Part shown: positions 24,183 through 32,482 of the stretch, piece after piece
How the letters are laid out: each line of letters opens with the position of its first letter
Numbering within the stretch: position 1 is the first letter of the stretch
NCBI RefSeq assembly: GCF_001864895.1
Contig: NZ_MJGO01000037.1
Coordinates: forward strand, 542,759-606,758
DNA length: 64,000 nucleotides
Direction of reading: 5' to 3'
DNA from: Curtobacterium sp. MCBA15_009
GTDB lineage: Bacteria; Actinomycetota; Actinomycetes; Actinomycetales; Microbacteriaceae
The notes under the pieces: model-generated
The model's input: the letters and a program-made list of their open reading frames with translations, nothing else
What the model was told of the DNA's origin: nothing
Databases searched by the model: none
Translations under genes and position numbers: made by a program

Positions 24183-24641
24183 GTGTCGAGTTCTGGCGTC
24201 GTAGAACCGCGGGTTCGCGTGAGGGCTGCTCTCCTTGTGGCAGCGATGCTGTCCTGGCTCGCCCCGGCTTCGGTGGTTGCGGTGCGCCTGGCGTGGACGG
24301 ATCCTCCCTCTCGAGTGCCCGTTCACTGGACCGGGGCAGGCCCGGACCAGTGGGCTTCGGCGGACGCAGCCTTCTGGTCGTGCATCGTGCCGGGCACGGT
24401 CGGAGCACTTGTGTGCACTCTCCTGGTCGTCCCGTTGTCATCGGATGCTTCACGATGGGGCGCAGCGATCGCTTTTGGGGCGGTGAGTGCGGCAACCGGC
24501 ATCATCGCGTTCTTCTGGATCGCGATGATGCTGGCCGCTGAAGGAGCGGCGGCGCCGTTCCTGGTCGTCCTCGCCCCGTTCGGCTTGGGAGTGCTCGTGT
24601 TCGGGCTCTCCTTGCTCGTCCGGACGAAAACCGCCCGGTAG
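24183..24641 (+). CDS. Integral membrane protein with DUF1648-like motif
   Basis: A protein of about 140-152 aa with four hydrophobic segments. Between the first and second helices it has VPVHWTGAGPDQWAS, resembling the PxHWxxxGxPDxW motif of DUF1648, a domain found in SdpI-type immunity and related membrane proteins. The start is uncertain: GTG 24183 is the longest, and GTG 24219 is another choice. The TAG stop is provided by a dispersed palindrome. An SdpI-like gene lies nearby at 25189 on the other strand, but the two are not an operon. Confidence 0.6.
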   Translation: MSSSGVVEPRVRVRAALLVAAMLSWLAPASVVAVRLAWTDPPSRVPVHWTGAGPDQWASADAAFWSCIVPGTVGALVCTLLVVPLSSDASRWGAAIAFGAVSAATGIIAFFWIAMMLAAEGAAAPFLVVLAPFGLGVLVFGLSLLVRTKTAR

Positions 24642-24659
24642 CCGATCGGCTACCGTGGC
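24633..24659. repeat. Dispersed palindrome, copy 13
   Basis: Core CGGTAGCCGATCGGCTACCG, a perfect 20-bp palindrome, with GCC/GGC beyond. The TAG stop of the preceding gene (24639-24641) is inside it. Confidence 0.85.
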
Positions 24660-24819
24660 CTGCAGCGACCTGACGTGTGCGGCACCGAGCGTCGGGGGCC
24701 CGGGAGTGCTCCTCCTGGTCATGAGACGCTAGGAGTATGGAAGCAGCTGTTCTGACCCTTCCCAGCGTGCCCACAGCCCTGTTGCTCAGTGCACTTCGAT
24801 CGACAATCCGAAGCACACC

Positions 24820-24981
24820 GTGACCGGTGCGAGCGACGAGGCGCGCTGCGATCACCCCGCCGGGCACGTCGTTGTCGGCGCCGGTGGCCGAGCATCCTGC
24901 CAGGACTGCGGGCGTGATGTCGCGATCGTCCTCGGCTCGAAGACGTGGACCGCCGCCGGGACCGACGACTCACACCCCTGA
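24820..24981 (+). CDS. Small Cys-rich protein, possible zinc ribbon
   Basis: A 53-aa reading frame from GTG 24820. It holds ARCDHPAGH and, 13 residues later, ASCQDCGRDV, a Cx2H...Cx2C arrangement typical of small zinc-ribbon proteins. The ribosome site is poor (GAAG). It lies in an otherwise empty stretch (24660-25188). The metal motif is the only reason to call it; it could be chance. Confidence 0.35.
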   Translation: MTGASDEARCDHPAGHVVVGAGGRASCQDCGRDVAIVLGSKTWTAAGTDDSHP

Positions 24982-25188
24982 CGAAGACCACCGATCGGGA
25001 AGGACGCTCGTCAGGCGTTGCGTAATGACGGAGCAATGTTGAAGCGGTCCGCCCGGTACCTGATGGATCACGCCGAGTCCGGTGCGACGCGACCGCGCTC
25101 TCGCGTGCCGATAGTTCTAGGCAGATGCCCCGCGTCACGCAACGAGGTCGCTGAGCGCGCGCAACGGGTGTCGAGGAGGCTCAGGTCA

Positions 25189-25557
25189 TCAGCCGTCCCG
25201 AGTGATTCGGCGAGCAGCCTGGGACGCGGACAGCGCACCTGCCCCGAGAGCGGCCAGCGTGCAGGCGAGGGAAAGCCCGAGCAGCACGACGTAGAGCGCT
25301 GGCGCCAGTTGCGCTGGGATCGACACGACCACGACGATCGCCGCCGCGATCAAGAACGGCCGCATGACTCTCCGCGCGGCAAGATGGCCGGCTCGCCAGG
25401 CCTCGTCGCTGTGCATCAGTGACGGCAATCGAATGCCAGCCGCGTGGTTCCGACCCATTCCATTCGTCGCGATCGACACAACGCCCCAGATCGCCACGTC
25501 TACGAGGAGCACTAGCAGAGCGCAGCCGACCGCCCCCAACCACCCTGGACTCGTCAT
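25189..25557 (-). CDS. SdpI-like membrane protein
   Basis: A 122-aa protein with three hydrophobic helices. After the first helix it has GRNHAAGIRLPSLMHSDEAW then RAGHLAA, which matches the SdpI family signature (N-x-x-x-G-I-R-T/L-P ... W-x-x-x-H). SdpI in Bacillus gives immunity to the SdpC toxin; most actinobacterial homologues have no known role. ATG 25557 is the first start. It stands alone, without an evident toxin partner. Confidence 0.75.
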   Translation of the reverse strand: MTSPGWLGAVGCALLVLLVDVAIWGVVSIATNGMGRNHAAGIRLPSLMHSDEAWRAGHLAARRVMRPFLIAAAIVVVVSIPAQLAPALYVVLLGLSLACTLAALGAGALSASQAARRITRDG

Positions 25558-26030
25558 CTCCGCCTCCCTCGGTTGAAACTAGCGAATCACGCGACGGCGG
25601 TCAGCCCCTTCCGCGAGCCCGACGGACGAACCGGACACTGCCGCCGGCAGCTAGGGGCCGGCCTGACGCGGACCGCCGCCGCGCGGGGATCGCCGGCAGT
25701 GGTCGGCTCGTAGGAATCTGACTCGGAAGCAGCGTCCGGTAGACGGTCCTCCGGCGTACGAGTCATCGCGGTCGCACGCAGCGCTCACCATCTGTCTCAC
25801 ATAGGTGGTCCGCAGACAGTCGCGATGGCGGGGCGCTATCCGGACGCCCATCCGGGGGCGGGTGCTTCGTCTCCGCGCCGCTCTCGGGAGCGGGCGTCCC
25901 CCAGCAGCGCTGTGGTGCAATTTGGTGCACCACCACCTGTCCGGGAACGGCTCCGACTGGCCCGACCCGTCGGCAACTTCCCCATGAATCCGGCGATCGG
26001 GGGCGCGTCCGTGAAGGCACGAACACGCAG
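25558..26030. other. Gene-free stretch before the tRNA remnant
   Basis: No convincing gene. It contains palindrome copy 14 and, at 25912-25933, GTGGTGCA and TGCACCAC separated by 6 nt, an exact inverted repeat that could be an integrase arm site or a hairpin. Confidence 0.5.
25734..25756. repeat. Dispersed palindrome, copy 14 (degenerate)
   Basis: GTCCGGTAGACGGTCC followed by TCCGGCG. It is the last copy in the window, about 275 bp before the tRNA remnant. Confidence 0.45.
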
Positions 26031-26060
26031 CGATGGGTTCAAATCCCACCGGTACCGCCA
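26031..26060 (+). tRNA. 3' fragment of a tRNA gene (probable attachment site)
   Basis: GATGGGTTCAAATCCCACC is a T-arm and is followed by CGGTACC, G and CCA, the 3' acceptor strand, discriminator and tail. No matching 5' acceptor (GGTACCG) or anticodon arm lies upstream within 120 bp, so only the 3' end is present. Such fragments remain when a site-specific element integrates into a tRNA gene. The dispersed palindromes stop just left of here, consistent with an island edge. The tRNA species is not determinable. Confidence 0.6.
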
Positions 26061-26108
26061 CAGGGCCGTTTGTGTCTCTGACCTCAACGGTTTGCGAAAC
26101 TCGGCTCA

Positions 26109-26146
26109 CGAGAAGAACCCCCGACTTCAGCCGGGGGTTCTTCTCG
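26109..26146 (+). terminator. Strong intrinsic terminator after the tRNA remnant
   Basis: A perfect 15-bp stem (CGAGAAGAACCCCCG and its inverse, 8-nt loop) followed by TTTC. Terminators of this form commonly end tRNA transcripts in actinobacteria, so it probably belongs to the original tRNA locus. Confidence 0.8.
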
Positions 26147-26747
26147 TTTCTGCGGGGTCTGTAGCCGGATAGGGGCTCGTCGGACGCCTTGCTACGGCGT
26201 GGAAGTGACTGTGGCGGCGTTCGCCGCTGTTTTCGGGCGCGCTGAAGCACCCCGGACGCTCTGATGGCGTTTCCGGGCGCGGCGAAGCGTTCGGGTTGAA
26301 GGCGTGCGTGTTGCGTTCGGGAGCGGATGTGTCGGCCTACGTGCGCGGTATCGACACGTAGGATCCATCACCTCGACATGGCGATCTGCAGGACGCGCGC
26401 GCCTCGACGTGAGCCCTGACGGGCACGTCCCTGCCGGTCAGAGCAATGGAGCCACCGCGGTCTGCGAAGGCGAAGCGCCCCGTCCCGCACCGCCCACAGT
26501 CACAACTGAGCAGATGAGAACGACCATGCGAACGGCGGCCCCGCCGGCTGGCGTCGGTTATGGCTCAGGCGCCTCCAGTGCACGGCGGGGATGGGGAATC
26601 GAGGTGCCGCCAGCAGTGCTGTAGCTCCTCCTCTCGGTCACGCTCGACGTGGTAGGAAATGGATTTTGCCAAGGGGTTGCGCCTGTTGGTTGCGAACCCC
26701 CGAACGGGGGGCGGCGACGATGCTGTGTGCCCTGTCAGGGTGGCGAC
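26147..26747. other. Non-coding region upstream of the secreted nuclease gene
   Basis: No protein-like reading frame was found. Two similar 20-bp segments occur at about 26230 and 26263 (TTTTCGGGCGCGCTGAAGC and TTTCCGGGCGCGGCGAAGC), of unknown meaning. The end, near 26695-26715, holds a C/G hairpin (CCCCCGAACGGGGGG) close to the gene start. Confidence 0.4.
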
Positions 26748-28082
26748 GTGAGAAAACTGAGGGGAACTCTCCGAACCACTGTCGCAGCTTCGGCTGCCAC
26801 CGCTCTCGCAGCGGCACTCTTGACCATCGGGACATCACCCGCACAAGCCGCTGGCCCGTACGACGCCGTCACATCGTCCTCGCTGCGGAACTTTGCGACA
26901 GCGGTTGAGTACAGCGCGATCTTCGGTTCCGGCAACTACGACGACACGAACGCCTCCGACCTCTCCGACTGGGGATGGTCCGAGAGCGGCAACAGCACCA
27001 CAGCCATCGAGATGTGGGTCGAAGGCAATGGTGACTCCTGGAAGGCGACCGCCCGTGACACCCGCGGGGGAGACGAGTACTCGTACTCATCGAACAGCGC
27101 CTTCAACGGTGGTAGCGCTGCGTCCGTGCGCGCCTCCGCGCAGCAGCCGACCAGCGCCGTCGGCGCCGCGGGCTTGACCGTTCATCGGCTCTCCGACGGG
27201 CTCGACGCCGAAGCGCTCGCGGCGTCGCTGCTCGCGATCGCACCGTCGCAGCTCTGCGACGGCCTGGCATTCGTGCCTGGCACCCACAACCTCGGCAGCT
27301 CCCTCACCGACCAGTACATCGCTTGCACTCGTGCGGCGCAGGCCAGTGGCGCCACGAGCCGTTCGGTGCTCCTCGCCGTCCGTTCATCCGGCGGTGCGGC
27401 AGCGCTGTCCGCGCTGGCGATCTACTACGTGGGCGATGGCACGCAGACGGCGACTGCACCCGCGTGGACGCAGCAGGCAAACCCCGCCCCGCCATCGGCG
27501 CCAGAGCCGCCGGCGCAGTTGCCAGGCTTCTGGCGAGTCGGCGCCGTCGCGTCAGCACTCACCGGGACGAACCCGGACCTCACGCCCAGCGACGCCCAGG
27601 TCGCAGCAAAACAGTGCATCGCCTACGTCGCCGCGGCAGGGCAGAACCCTTACGACGAATGCAAGAACCGTCCGATCTTCGTCTCCGGGCAGGAAGACGC
27701 CGTCGATGAAGCTACAAATCACGACATCGACGCCATGCTGACCCATCCCGCGTGGGTGCTCCAGGACTACCGTCCAGCGGCAGAGAACCCGAGTCCTCGA
27801 AGCTGGTACTCGTCGTCGCCGGCCTGTCAGAACCAACCCGCCGGAAACTCCTGTGACGAGTTCCCGCTCTACAGCACCCTGCAGGGCGGCAACACTGCAT
27901 CCCCGCTCCCGAGCTTGCGCTCGATCACCAGCACGGACAACAGTGCACAAGGCGGCCAGTACGGCAGCTTCGTGACGAAGTGCCACCTCAACACGGCACC
28001 CCGAAGCGAACGTGGCATCGTGTGGGCTCCAGCGCCACGGGGATCTGCCGTGGCCACGCTCAAGATCTGCAACGGACACTGA
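26748..28082 (+). CDS. Secreted protein with C-terminal NucA/NucB-type nuclease domain
   Basis: A 444-aa exported protein. GTG 26748 starts a signal peptide (VRKLRGTLRTTVAASAATAL then a cleavage site near ISPAQAA-like SPAQAA). The middle (residues 40-290) is Ser/Ala-rich and unrecognised. The last ~110 residues read like a NucA/NucB DNase: SCDEFPLYSTLQGG, then a spacer and NSAQGGQYGSFVTKC, matching the CDEYPF...EGG and ENxxQGG motifs of that family. Six bases after the stop is a SUKH-family gene, so this is probably a toxin with its immunity protein. Secretion by Sec and nuclease activity are inference. Confidence 0.75.
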   Translation: MRKLRGTLRTTVAASAATALAAALLTIGTSPAQAAGPYDAVTSSSLRNFATAVEYSAIFGSGNYDDTNASDLSDWGWSESGNSTTAIEMWVEGNGDSWKATARDTRGGDEYSYSSNSAFNGGSAASVRASAQQPTSAVGAAGLTVHRLSDGLDAEALAASLLAIAPSQLCDGLAFVPGTHNLGSSLTDQYIACTRAAQASGATSRSVLLAVRSSGGAAALSALAIYYVGDGTQTATAPAWTQQANPAPPSAPEPPAQLPGFWRVGAVASALTGTNPDLTPSDAQVAAKQCIAYVAAAGQNPYDECKNRPIFVSGQEDAVDEATNHDIDAMLTHPAWVLQDYRPAAENPSPRSWYSSSPACQNQPAGNSCDEFPLYSTLQGGNTASPLPSLRSITSTDNSAQGGQYGSFVTKCHLNTAPRSERGIVWAPAPRGSAVATLKICNGH

Positions 28083-28087
28083 ACAGC

Positions 28088-28621
28088 ATGAACAACGATG
28101 AGGAGCTCGACGCGTACGCCCGACGAGTGTCGTCGAGCTCCTCGTCCCCCTTGCGCTTGCGACCAGGTCTCGAACCCACCGACCACAGCCTGGCTCGGCT
28201 GCCTCCCGAGGTCGCCTCGATCTGGCGATGGCGGGACGGACAGAACCCCGGCGATGAGTTCGTCCCAGGCGCGCGTTTCCTTCCGCTCAGCACGGCGGTC
28301 GCAGAAGGAGAGGCGATGCTACGGTCCCGACGTGCGCTCCCCGACCATCCAGATCACCGGCCAGGAACGTTCTGGCTGGCGTTCGTCACCGACGGCACAG
28401 TCGCGCAGATCATCGAACACGGCCCTGACGTCGCCACGAGCGCGCTGGTCTTCGATCCGAGCGGATTCGTTGACGACTATCCGGTCGTCCCGGTCGGGGA
28501 CCTGTTGCGCCTCTGGCGCACCACGGCGGTCACCAGGGCTTGGACTTGGAACGGCTCCGCCTGGCGCATCGATCACACGCTGTACCCGGACGTGCCTCTT
28601 CGCCGGCTGCTCCTCGTGTGA
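28088..28621 (+). CDS. SMI1/KNR4 (SUKH) family protein, likely immunity protein
   Basis: A 177-aa cytoplasmic protein. The SUKH signature is visible: LARLPPEVASIWRWRDGQN (LP..l...y...nG), FVPGARFLPLSTAVAEGE, WLAFVTDGTVAQIIEHGPD and a late PVGDLLRLW. SUKH proteins are the commonest immunity partners of nuclease toxins in polymorphic toxin systems. ATG 28088 lies only 5 nt after the nuclease stop and lacks a Shine-Dalgarno, implying coupled translation, the expected design for protection of the producer. A terminator follows. Confidence 0.8.
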   Translation: MNNDEELDAYARRVSSSSSSPLRLRPGLEPTDHSLARLPPEVASIWRWRDGQNPGDEFVPGARFLPLSTAVAEGEAMLRSRRALPDHPDHRPGTFWLAFVTDGTVAQIIEHGPDVATSALVFDPSGFVDDYPVVPVGDLLRLWRTTAVTRAWTWNGSAWRIDHTLYPDVPLRRLLLV

Positions 28622-28684
28622 AGCGTTCGTCCACCCGACACCGGGTGAGAGGCGACAGCAGATGACGCGGCGTCACATCATCGA

Positions 28685-28724
28685 GGAGCTCGGCGCGGAC
28701 GCAGCAGCGGTGGCGCCGAGCTCC
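28685..28724 (+). terminator. Terminator of the nuclease-SUKH unit
   Basis: An exact 12-bp inverted repeat (GGAGCTCGGCGC / GCGCCGAGCTCC, 16-nt loop) 64 bp after the SUKH stop. No long T-run follows. The rest of 28725-29072 shows no gene. Confidence 0.6.
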
Positions 28725-29072
28725 TTCGCGGTCGTTGCCCGGATACGCCCGGGGATCACGGCCGCTGAACTGGAGTGACCGGAACACGAGTTGGAGATCG
28801 CCCTTCCCCACGATGCCCGAGCTGATCGGGAGTGGCGAGACCGCGAAGAAGCCGATCATCCGGCCACGGAGTCGGGCCTGGCGCGGGGTGGATGCGAGAT
28901 TGCGCCCGCGGCGGTTGCGGCCTCCGCCACGGGTCCGCTGATCGACTGCGCACAGCGTCGGCACCCCGGCCATACGCCGCCCGACCCGCCTGCACACTGC
29001 CTCAGCCCGCTGACCGGACGCTCCCCGGTCCCCAGGAGCATCGTGGCCGTCAGGAACCCACCAGGAGGAAGC

Positions 29073-29840
29073 ATGCTGCTCGAAGGCAAGACCATCGTCG
29101 TCACCGGCGGGAACAGCGGGATCGGTGAGCAGATCTGCCTCGCCGCAGCCGCGGAGGGCGCGAACATCGTCATCGACTACGTCGCCCACCCCGAGGAGAC
29201 GGAGTCGCTGATCCAGCGGATCGAGCAGGCCGGCGGTCATGCGGTCGGCGTCGACGCCGACATCACGAAGGCGGACGACCTGCACCGCATGGTGCAGAAG
29301 GCGGTCGACTCGTTCGGCTCGCTCGACGTCCTGGTGAACAACGCCGGCATGGAGGACCGGAAGTCGCTGCTCGAGGAAACCGAGGAGGGCTACGACAAGC
29401 TCATGGCGGTCAACATGAAGAGCGCGTTCTTCGGCACCCAGGCCGCTGCGAAGCAGTTCATCGCGCAGCGCGACGGTGGACTCGTCCTGAACATCTCGAG
29501 CGTGCACGAGGACTGGCCGATGCCCGGCAACCTGGCGTACTGCGTGTCGAAGGGCGGCATGCGGATGCTGGCGCGGAGCGGCGGCGTCGAGCTCGGTCCG
29601 CACGGCGTCCGGATCGTGAACATCGCGCCGGGGGCGGTCGACACCCCGATCAACACCGCGACAACCTCGGACCCGCAGAAGCTCAAGCAGCTCGACGATG
29701 CCATCCCGCTCGGTCGCCCGGCGAAGCCGCACGAGATCGCCGAGGTCGTCGTCTTCCTGGCGTCCGGCAAGGCCGCCTACATGACGAGCACCACGGTCAC
29801 GATCGACGGCGGGATCTCCCAGGGCAGCGTCGGACTGTAG
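29073..29840 (+). CDS. SDR-family oxidoreductase (glucose 1-dehydrogenase-like)
   Basis: A 255-aa short-chain dehydrogenase. The cofactor loop is TGGNSGIG (residues 11-18), with NNAG, the catalytic Ser in ISSVHEDWP and the YCVSK pair. ISSVHEDWPMPGN closely fits the glucose 1-dehydrogenase/3-oxoacyl-reductase-like branch (ISSVHExIPxP). It ends TVTIDGGISQG. ATG 29073 has AGGAGG five bases upstream, so the start is firm. It is unlinked to its neighbours; the physiological substrate is unknown. Confidence 0.92.
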   Translation: MLLEGKTIVVTGGNSGIGEQICLAAAAEGANIVIDYVAHPEETESLIQRIEQAGGHAVGVDADITKADDLHRMVQKAVDSFGSLDVLVNNAGMEDRKSLLEETEEGYDKLMAVNMKSAFFGTQAAAKQFIAQRDGGLVLNISSVHEDWPMPGNLAYCVSKGGMRMLARSGGVELGPHGVRIVNIAPGAVDTPINTATTSDPQKLKQLDDAIPLGRPAKPHEIAEVVVFLASGKAAYMTSTTVTIDGGISQGSVGL

Positions 29841-29897
29841 GCACCGCAGAAGCGGCGCGCCGACAGGCGCCTCCGGACACCGCAGCAGTGCCGCGGT

Positions 29898-30317
29898 TCA
29901 GCGCCCCGCCGGCCGGAACCACCGGATGAGCTCGCGCAGCGCCGGCAGCGAGCTCACCTGGGTGCCGCCGGCAGCGTCGAGGTCGTCGAAGGTGGTCCGG
30001 TAACCCGGAGCATGCTCGACGTCGGAGTCCTCGGCGGGGAAGCCCATCGTCCACTCCGGGAACTGTCGTTCCTCGACGAGTTCCTCGACCAGGACGGAGA
30101 CCTTGGTGTGCCGGTCGTCGTGCTTGATGGTCGCCATCTTGTCGCGGACGGCCTGGTCCGGCCCCTCGAGCAGCTGCAGGAAGTAGCCGTTGCGGAAGAG
30201 CAGGACGCCGGTGATGTCGTTCTCGGCGTTCGCGCGTCGGCTCTGTGTGAGCAGGGCGGCGAGGTCGTCGTCCTCGAGGTGTCGGGTGGCGAGGCTCGAG
30301 TAGATGAGGGACAGCAT
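29898..30317 (-). CDS. BLUF-domain blue-light sensor protein
   Basis: A 139-aa protein with a single BLUF domain, which binds FAD and changes hydrogen bonding on blue light. The conserved Tyr is Y6 in LSLIYSS, followed by RRANAENDITGVLLFRNGYF, where the Asn contacts flavin, and the key Gln in FLQLLEGPDQAV. A 45-residue C-terminal tail (RTTFDDLDAAGG onward) carries no output domain, so it must signal through a partner. ATG 30317 has AAGGAG 6 nt before it. It faces away from the arabinofuranosidase operon. Confidence 0.9.
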   Translation of the reverse strand: MLSLIYSSLATRHLEDDDLAALLTQSRRANAENDITGVLLFRNGYFLQLLEGPDQAVRDKMATIKHDDRHTKVSVLVEELVEERQFPEWTMGFPAEDSDVEHAPGYRTTFDDLDAAGGTQVSSLPALRELIRWFRPAGR

Positions 30318-30421
30318 CGGAGGCTCCTTGTCGGGGGTCGTGCCGGGACGGTCAGTCAACTCCGTGGGTGCCGTGTGCCCGATCGGACTGTTGCGCCGAC
30401 CGGACCTGCGCTATCCTGGTC

Positions 30422-30439
30422 GCGGTTAATCGATTAAGC
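30422..30439. promoter_or_regulatory. LacI-type operator O1 (upstream of arabinofuranosidase)
   Basis: Contains TTAATCGATTAA (30426-30437), a perfect 12-bp palindrome with a central CG, the hallmark of LacI-family sites. It lies 56 bp before the arabinofuranosidase start and matches two sites near the lacI-type gene at 32447 and 32483. Confidence 0.7.
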
Positions 30440-30494
30440 ATCCTCGCGATCGACCGCATCCGCAAGCAACGACGCTCGGAAGGAACCGCTCACC

Positions 30495-32381
30495 ATGCAC
30501 TCCAGACCACTCACACGAAGGCGGCGTCCCCTCGCCGCCGCGCTCGGCGCCCTCGCCCTCGTCACCGGCGGCCTGTTCGCCACGACGTTCGGCGCCGGCG
30601 CTGCCTCGGCAGCCACGAACGGCCCGTGCGACACGTACGGCAGCGCCGGCACGTCGTGCGTCGCCGCCTACAGCTCGACCCGCGCGCTCTTCGCCGCGTA
30701 CAACGGCCCGCTCTACCAGGTGCAGCGCGCCTCGGACGGCGCGACCACGAACGTCGGGCTGCTCGCCGCGGGCGGGTACGCGAACGCCGCGACGCAGGAC
30801 GCGTTCTGCTCCGGCACCACGTGCACCATCCCGAAGATCTACGACCAGACGAGCAACCACAACGACCTGACGGTCGCCGGGGCGGGGGACGCGGGCCCGG
30901 CGAACCACGCCGCCGACGCCGCGGCGCTGCCGATCACGGTCGCCGGGCACAAGGCCTACGGCGTCTTCATGCCGCAGCAGGTCGCCTACCGCATCTCGAG
31001 CACGGTCGCGAAGGGTACCGCCCGCGGCGCCAGCCCGGAGTCGATGTACGAGGTCGCCAGCGGCACCAACGTCAACCACGGCTGCTGCTCGGACTTCGGC
31101 AACGTCGAGACCCTGCCGCAGGACACCGGCAAGGGGCACATGGACGCCCTGAACCTGTCGATGCTGAACGGCAAGGGCAGCGCGGGCCGCGGTCCGTGGG
31201 TGCAGGCCGACCTGGAGAACGGCGTCTACGAGGGGAAGACGGCGATCACCACGGCGAACACCGGCAACTCGAGCAAGTTCGTCACCGCGCTGCTCAAGAA
31301 CGACGGCGTCGCGAACTTCGCGCTGAAGGGCGGGGACGCGCAGGGCGGTTCGTTGTCGAAGTGGTACGAGGGCGCGCTGCCCACAGACCGGGACGGCGAC
31401 GGCCAGGGCTACACGCCGATGAAGCTCGAGGGCTCGATCGTGCTCGGTGCCGGCGGCGACAACTCGAACCGCGGCACGCAGTCGTTCTTCGAGGGCGTCA
31501 TGACCACGGGGTACTCGACCGACGCCGCGGACAGCGCGGTGCAGGCGAACATCGTCGCGCAGGGCTACCAGGGCGTGTCGACCGGCGGGGGACCCGGCGC
31601 GTCCATCACCGGCCTCGGCGGCAAGTGCGTCGACGTCGCCGGTGACGACACCGGCGGCAACACCGCGGTCGTGCAGTTGTACGACTGCCGGACCCTGGCG
31701 GCGGACCAGCACTGGCTCGGCAGCGTCTACGGCACCCACACGCTGAGCACGCTGGGGCGCTGCCTCGACGCGAACGGCAACGGGACCGCGAACGGCACCC
31801 ACGTCGAGCTCTACGACTGCAACGGCGTCGGCGGGCAGCAGTGGATCGTGCAGCCGGACGGGTCGATCAAGAACCCGCAGTCCGGCCGGTGCCTCGACGT
31901 GCCGTCGGGCAACACCGCGAACGGCACGGCGCTGCAGCTCTACGACTGCAACGGCAACGCCGCGCAGAGGTTCGTCGCCGCGGTCCCCATCGGCACCATC
32001 GGCGGCAAGTGCGTCGACGTGGCGGGCAACGACCTGCAGCAGAACGGCCAGCAGGTGCAGGTGTACGACTGCCAGACCCTGTTGACCGACGAGCAGACGA
32101 CCGACCAGCAGTGGGCGTACGACGCCGGTGACCACACCATCCGCACGCTCGGCCGGTGCCTGGACCTCGACGGCAACGCGACGGCGAACGGCACGCACCT
32201 GGAGCTGTACACGTGCAACGGCGTCGGCGGACAGCAGTGGGTGCCGCAGGCGAACGGGTCCGTGCTGAACCCGCAGTCCGGCCGGTGCCTCGACGTGCCG
32301 TCGGGCAACACCGCGAACGGCACCGCCCTGCAGCTGTACGACTGCAACGGGCAGGCGCCGCAGGTGTTCCGCTTCAACTGA
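30495..32381 (+). CDS. Secreted alpha-L-arabinofuranosidase (GH54) with ricin-B lectin repeats
   Basis: A 628-aa extracellular enzyme that releases L-arabinofuranose from arabinan/arabinoxylan. A Sec signal occupies residues 1-40 (basic start, cleavage near ASA). Residues 42-355 match GH54 catalytic domains: PCDTYGSAGTSCVAAYSST, KIYDQTSNHNDL, GCCSDFGNVET with candidate nucleophile E205. A short Gly/Pro linker leads to two ricin-B-type lectin modules made of QxW-like repeats (GRCLDANGNGTANGT, NPQSGRCLDVPSGNT), probably binding plant polysaccharide. Fungal GH54 enzymes usually carry CBM42 instead, so this pairing differs. An operator lies upstream, a terminator after the stop. Confidence 0.9.
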   Translation: MHSRPLTRRRRPLAAALGALALVTGGLFATTFGAGAASAATNGPCDTYGSAGTSCVAAYSSTRALFAAYNGPLYQVQRASDGATTNVGLLAAGGYANAATQDAFCSGTTCTIPKIYDQTSNHNDLTVAGAGDAGPANHAADAAALPITVAGHKAYGVFMPQQVAYRISSTVAKGTARGASPESMYEVASGTNVNHGCCSDFGNVETLPQDTGKGHMDALNLSMLNGKGSAGRGPWVQADLENGVYEGKTAITTANTGNSSKFVTALLKNDGVANFALKGGDAQGGSLSKWYEGALPTDRDGDGQGYTPMKLEGSIVLGAGGDNSNRGTQSFFEGVMTTGYSTDAADSAVQANIVAQGYQGVSTGGGPGASITGLGGKCVDVAGDDTGGNTAVVQLYDCRTLAADQHWLGSVYGTHTLSTLGRCLDANGNGTANGTHVELYDCNGVGGQQWIVQPDGSIKNPQSGRCLDVPSGNTANGTALQLYDCNGNAAQRFVAAVPIGTIGGKCVDVAGNDLQQNGQQVQVYDCQTLLTDEQTTDQQWAYDAGDHTIRTLGRCLDLDGNATANGTHLELYTCNGVGGQQWVPQANGSVLNPQSGRCLDVPSGNTANGTALQLYDCNGQAPQVFRFN

Positions 32382-32387
32382 TCCACC

Positions 32388-32429
32388 GGACAGGAGGCGC
32401 GGGGCAGCCCCGCCACGCGCCTCCTGTCC
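32388..32429 (+). terminator. Terminator of the arabinofuranosidase gene
   Basis: A 14-bp perfect stem (GGACAGGAGGCGCG / CGCGCCTCCTGTCC) 7 bp after the stop. It belongs to the GGAGGCGCG terminator family repeated at 53295, 55751, 56761 and 57845. Confidence 0.85.
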
Positions 32430-32446
32430 GATCCACACGCACCGCT

Positions 32447-32464
32447 TGCTCAATCGATTCAGCA
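32447..32464. promoter_or_regulatory. LacI-type operator O2
   Basis: TGCTCAATCGATTCAGCA, a near-perfect 18-bp palindrome around AATCGATT, 53 bp before the LacI start. Same core as O1 and O3. Confidence 0.75.
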
Positions 32465-32482
32465 GGTGCATGCTGTGCAGAC

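Noticed and set aside
26031..26060. Complete tRNA gene
   Set aside because: No 5' acceptor strand, D-arm or anticodon arm can be found upstream; only the 3' end is present, with an A-C mismatch at the base of the T-stem.
25651..26250. Minus-strand frame of 199 codons across the tRNA remnant
   Set aside because: It translates the tRNA T-arm and terminator, a known artefact; no domain and no ribosome site.
26304..26624. Plus-strand frame of 106 codons before the nuclease gene
   Set aside because: Arg/Gly/Ala-rich with no motif, no ribosome site and no relation to the adjacent gene; left as non-coding.
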